Assembly (NCBI GenBank): GCA_046724665.1
Contig: JBKOWZ010000154.1
Coordinates: 1 to 8,563, forward strand
Reading direction: 5' to 3'
DNA from: Actinocrinis sp046724665
Lineage (GTDB): Bacteria; Actinomycetota; Actinomycetes; Streptomycetales; Catenulisporaceae
Length of the DNA stretch: 8,563 nucleotides
Below, piece after piece: positions 4,218-8,563 of the stretch. The position numbers and the translations under genes were made by a program. Positions within the stretch are counted from its first letter, which is position 1, and each line of letters opens with the position of its first letter. The notes below the pieces were generated by a model. It had not been told where the DNA came from. It ran no database searches and saw nothing but the letters and a program-made list of their open reading frames with translations.

Positions 4218-5261
4218 CTAACCCGCCACCCCGGCATCCCGGGAGGCCTCACGAGCCACGATCTGATCGCGCAGGCCACGGGCCGCCGTACGCAGCGCTT
4301 CCTCCGGATCGACACCGAGTGCGCGGGCGTGCACGGCCGCCGCGAGCAGTAACTTTCCGACGCCGTCCGCGTCCTTGGCGTAATCGGCGACCTCGGGCGG
4401 CAGCGTCGGCAGGTCGAGCTCGACGTCGCTGTTGCGCGCACGCTTGAGCAGCTTGTCGGTGAGCAGGAGTGCGGGCAGGGCGAGCGGGACGCCCTCGACG
4501 GCTGACGTGCGGCCCTTCTCGGCCGCCTTGATCTTGTCCCAGTTGGCCTCGACGTCGGCTGCCGTGTCCGCGGTGACGTCGGCGAACACGTGCGGGTGCC
4601 GACTGACCAGCTTGCTCGCGATGCCCTCGGCTACCTCGTCGATGGTGAAGGGATCGGTGGGGTGTTCCTGGGCGATGCGGGAGTGGAAGGCGACTTGGAG
4701 CAGCACGTCGCCGAGTTCTTCGCGTAGCGCGTTACGGCCTGGGCCCGCCTCAGCGAGGTCGTTGTCTTCGATCGTCTCGACGACCTCGTAGGTCTCTTCG
4801 ATCAGGTACTTCAGCAGCGACTGATGCGTCTGTTCGGCGTCCCACGGGCATCCGCCGGGCGAGCGCAGCCGGTCCATGACTTTGATCAGGTCGAGGACCT
4901 TCGCGCCGGGCAGGTCGTAGCTGCCGGGCAGGAGTTCGAGCTCGATATCCGAGCCGTGCGCAAGTTGCTCGCCGAGTGCTTGGGCCAGCGCTTCGTCGCC
5001 GTCGGGCGCGGCGATCCACACCACGGTGGCGCCCGCTTCGGCTTGGCCGATCAGGTCACGGGCGATCTCGTACGCGGACGCCTCGGCCTCGAACACGACT
5101 ATCTGCACGTCGGCGTCGTCGAGGTAGGGCAGTGTGGGGTGGTCCGGTGTACCGGCGTGCACGACGGCGCCCGGCGCGGTCATCAGCCGCCAGGCGGCGG
5201 CGGAGACCAGGCCGGGGGCTACACGTGGGGAGAAGGGGACTAGGACGATCTTGCCAGCCAT
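4218..5261 (-). CDS. mazG: Nucleoside triphosphate pyrophosphohydrolase MazG
   Basis: MazG hydrolyses nucleoside triphosphates to monophosphates and pyrophosphate; in mycobacteria it removes damaged nucleotides such as 5-hydroxy-dCTP. The 347-residue protein has an N-terminal domain (1-130) with predicted alpha/beta character and no catalytic motif that I recognise, as in other actinobacterial MazG proteins. The single all-alpha MazG domain follows: RSPGGCPWDAEQTH (about 133-146), the metal-binding EETYE (155-159) and EELGD (181-185, with Glu182 and Asp185), then SRHPHVF (220-226) and NWDKIKAAEK (240-249). All four acidic metal ligands are present, so it should be active. The ATG at 5261 is chosen because the upstream AGGG is 8 nt away and the protein then starts MAGKIVLVPFSPRV; longer frames overlap mfd. 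It starts 35 bp after the mfd stop, which suggests co-transcription. Confidence 0.96.
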   Translation of the reverse strand: MAGKIVLVPFSPRVAPGLVSAAAWRLMTAPGAVVHAGTPDHPTLPYLDDADVQIVVFEAEASAYEIARDLIGQAEAGATVVWIAAPDGDEALAQALGEQLAHGSDIELELLPGSYDLPGAKVLDLIKVMDRLRSPGGCPWDAEQTHQSLLKYLIEETYEVVETIEDNDLAEAGPGRNALREELGDVLLQVAFHSRIAQEHPTDPFTIDEVAEGIASKLVSRHPHVFADVTADTAADVEANWDKIKAAEKGRTSAVEGVPLALPALLLTDKLLKRARNSDVELDLPTLPPEVADYAKDADGVGKLLLAAAVHARALGVDPEEALRTAARGLRDQIVAREASRDAGVAG

Positions 5262-5296
5262 GGGATCAACCCTAGTGGGGCCGACTACGGGGACGG

Positions 5297-8563
<3,267 letters not shown>

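Noticed and set aside
4218..5261. MazG as part of a MazEF toxin-antitoxin system
   Set aside because: There is no MazE or MazF here. MazG beside mfd is the ordinary housekeeping arrangement.

Overview
The window is very GC-rich, with third codon positions almost always G or C in the housekeeping genes and frequent GTG starts. Gene content and order (mfd, mazG, eno) point to a high-GC actinobacterium. A Pseudonocardiales-type genome is my best guess, but the genus cannot be fixed from sequence alone.

Layout, left to right. Enolase (128-1408, minus) is followed upstream by a cytochrome P450 (1456-2709, minus), 47 bp apart. A 226-bp divergent intergenic region with two operator-like inverted repeats separates the P450 from a small PPOX/F420-type flavin-fold oxidoreductase (2936-3367, plus). 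This gene converges, with a 24-bp gap, on a 53-residue ribbon-helix-helix protein on the minus strand (3392-3553). A gene-free, repeat-rich stretch follows (3554-3888). Then come a lone tatA (3889-4158), mazG (4218-5261) and the transcription-repair coupling factor mfd (5297-8563), all minus. The mfd gene runs off the right edge and lacks its N-terminus.

How the parts relate. mfd, mazG and eno are conserved neighbours in actinobacteria: Mfd couples transcription to nucleotide excision repair, MazG cleans the nucleotide pool, and enolase is glycolytic. In mycobacteria mazG and eno are separated only by a lipoprotein gene (lpqU). Here the space between them holds a block of P450, PPOX protein, RHH protein and tatA, which looks like an accessory insertion in a conserved neighbourhood. 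The P450 and the PPOX protein are divergently arranged and may share control. Whether they act on one substrate is unknown.

The most unusual signals are: (i) a run of eight A/T-ending codons among nine inside the otherwise GC3-saturated mfd; (ii) dyads at the P450 and PPOX starts, the PPOX gene looking leaderless; (iii) the small RHH gene, bracketed by 17/20 matching direct repeats; (iv) a P450 haem loop with Leu in place of the usual Phe; (v) two abutting palindromes in the gene-free stretch. I see no tRNA, rRNA, CRISPR array, transposase or integrase, and no clearly new multi-gene system.
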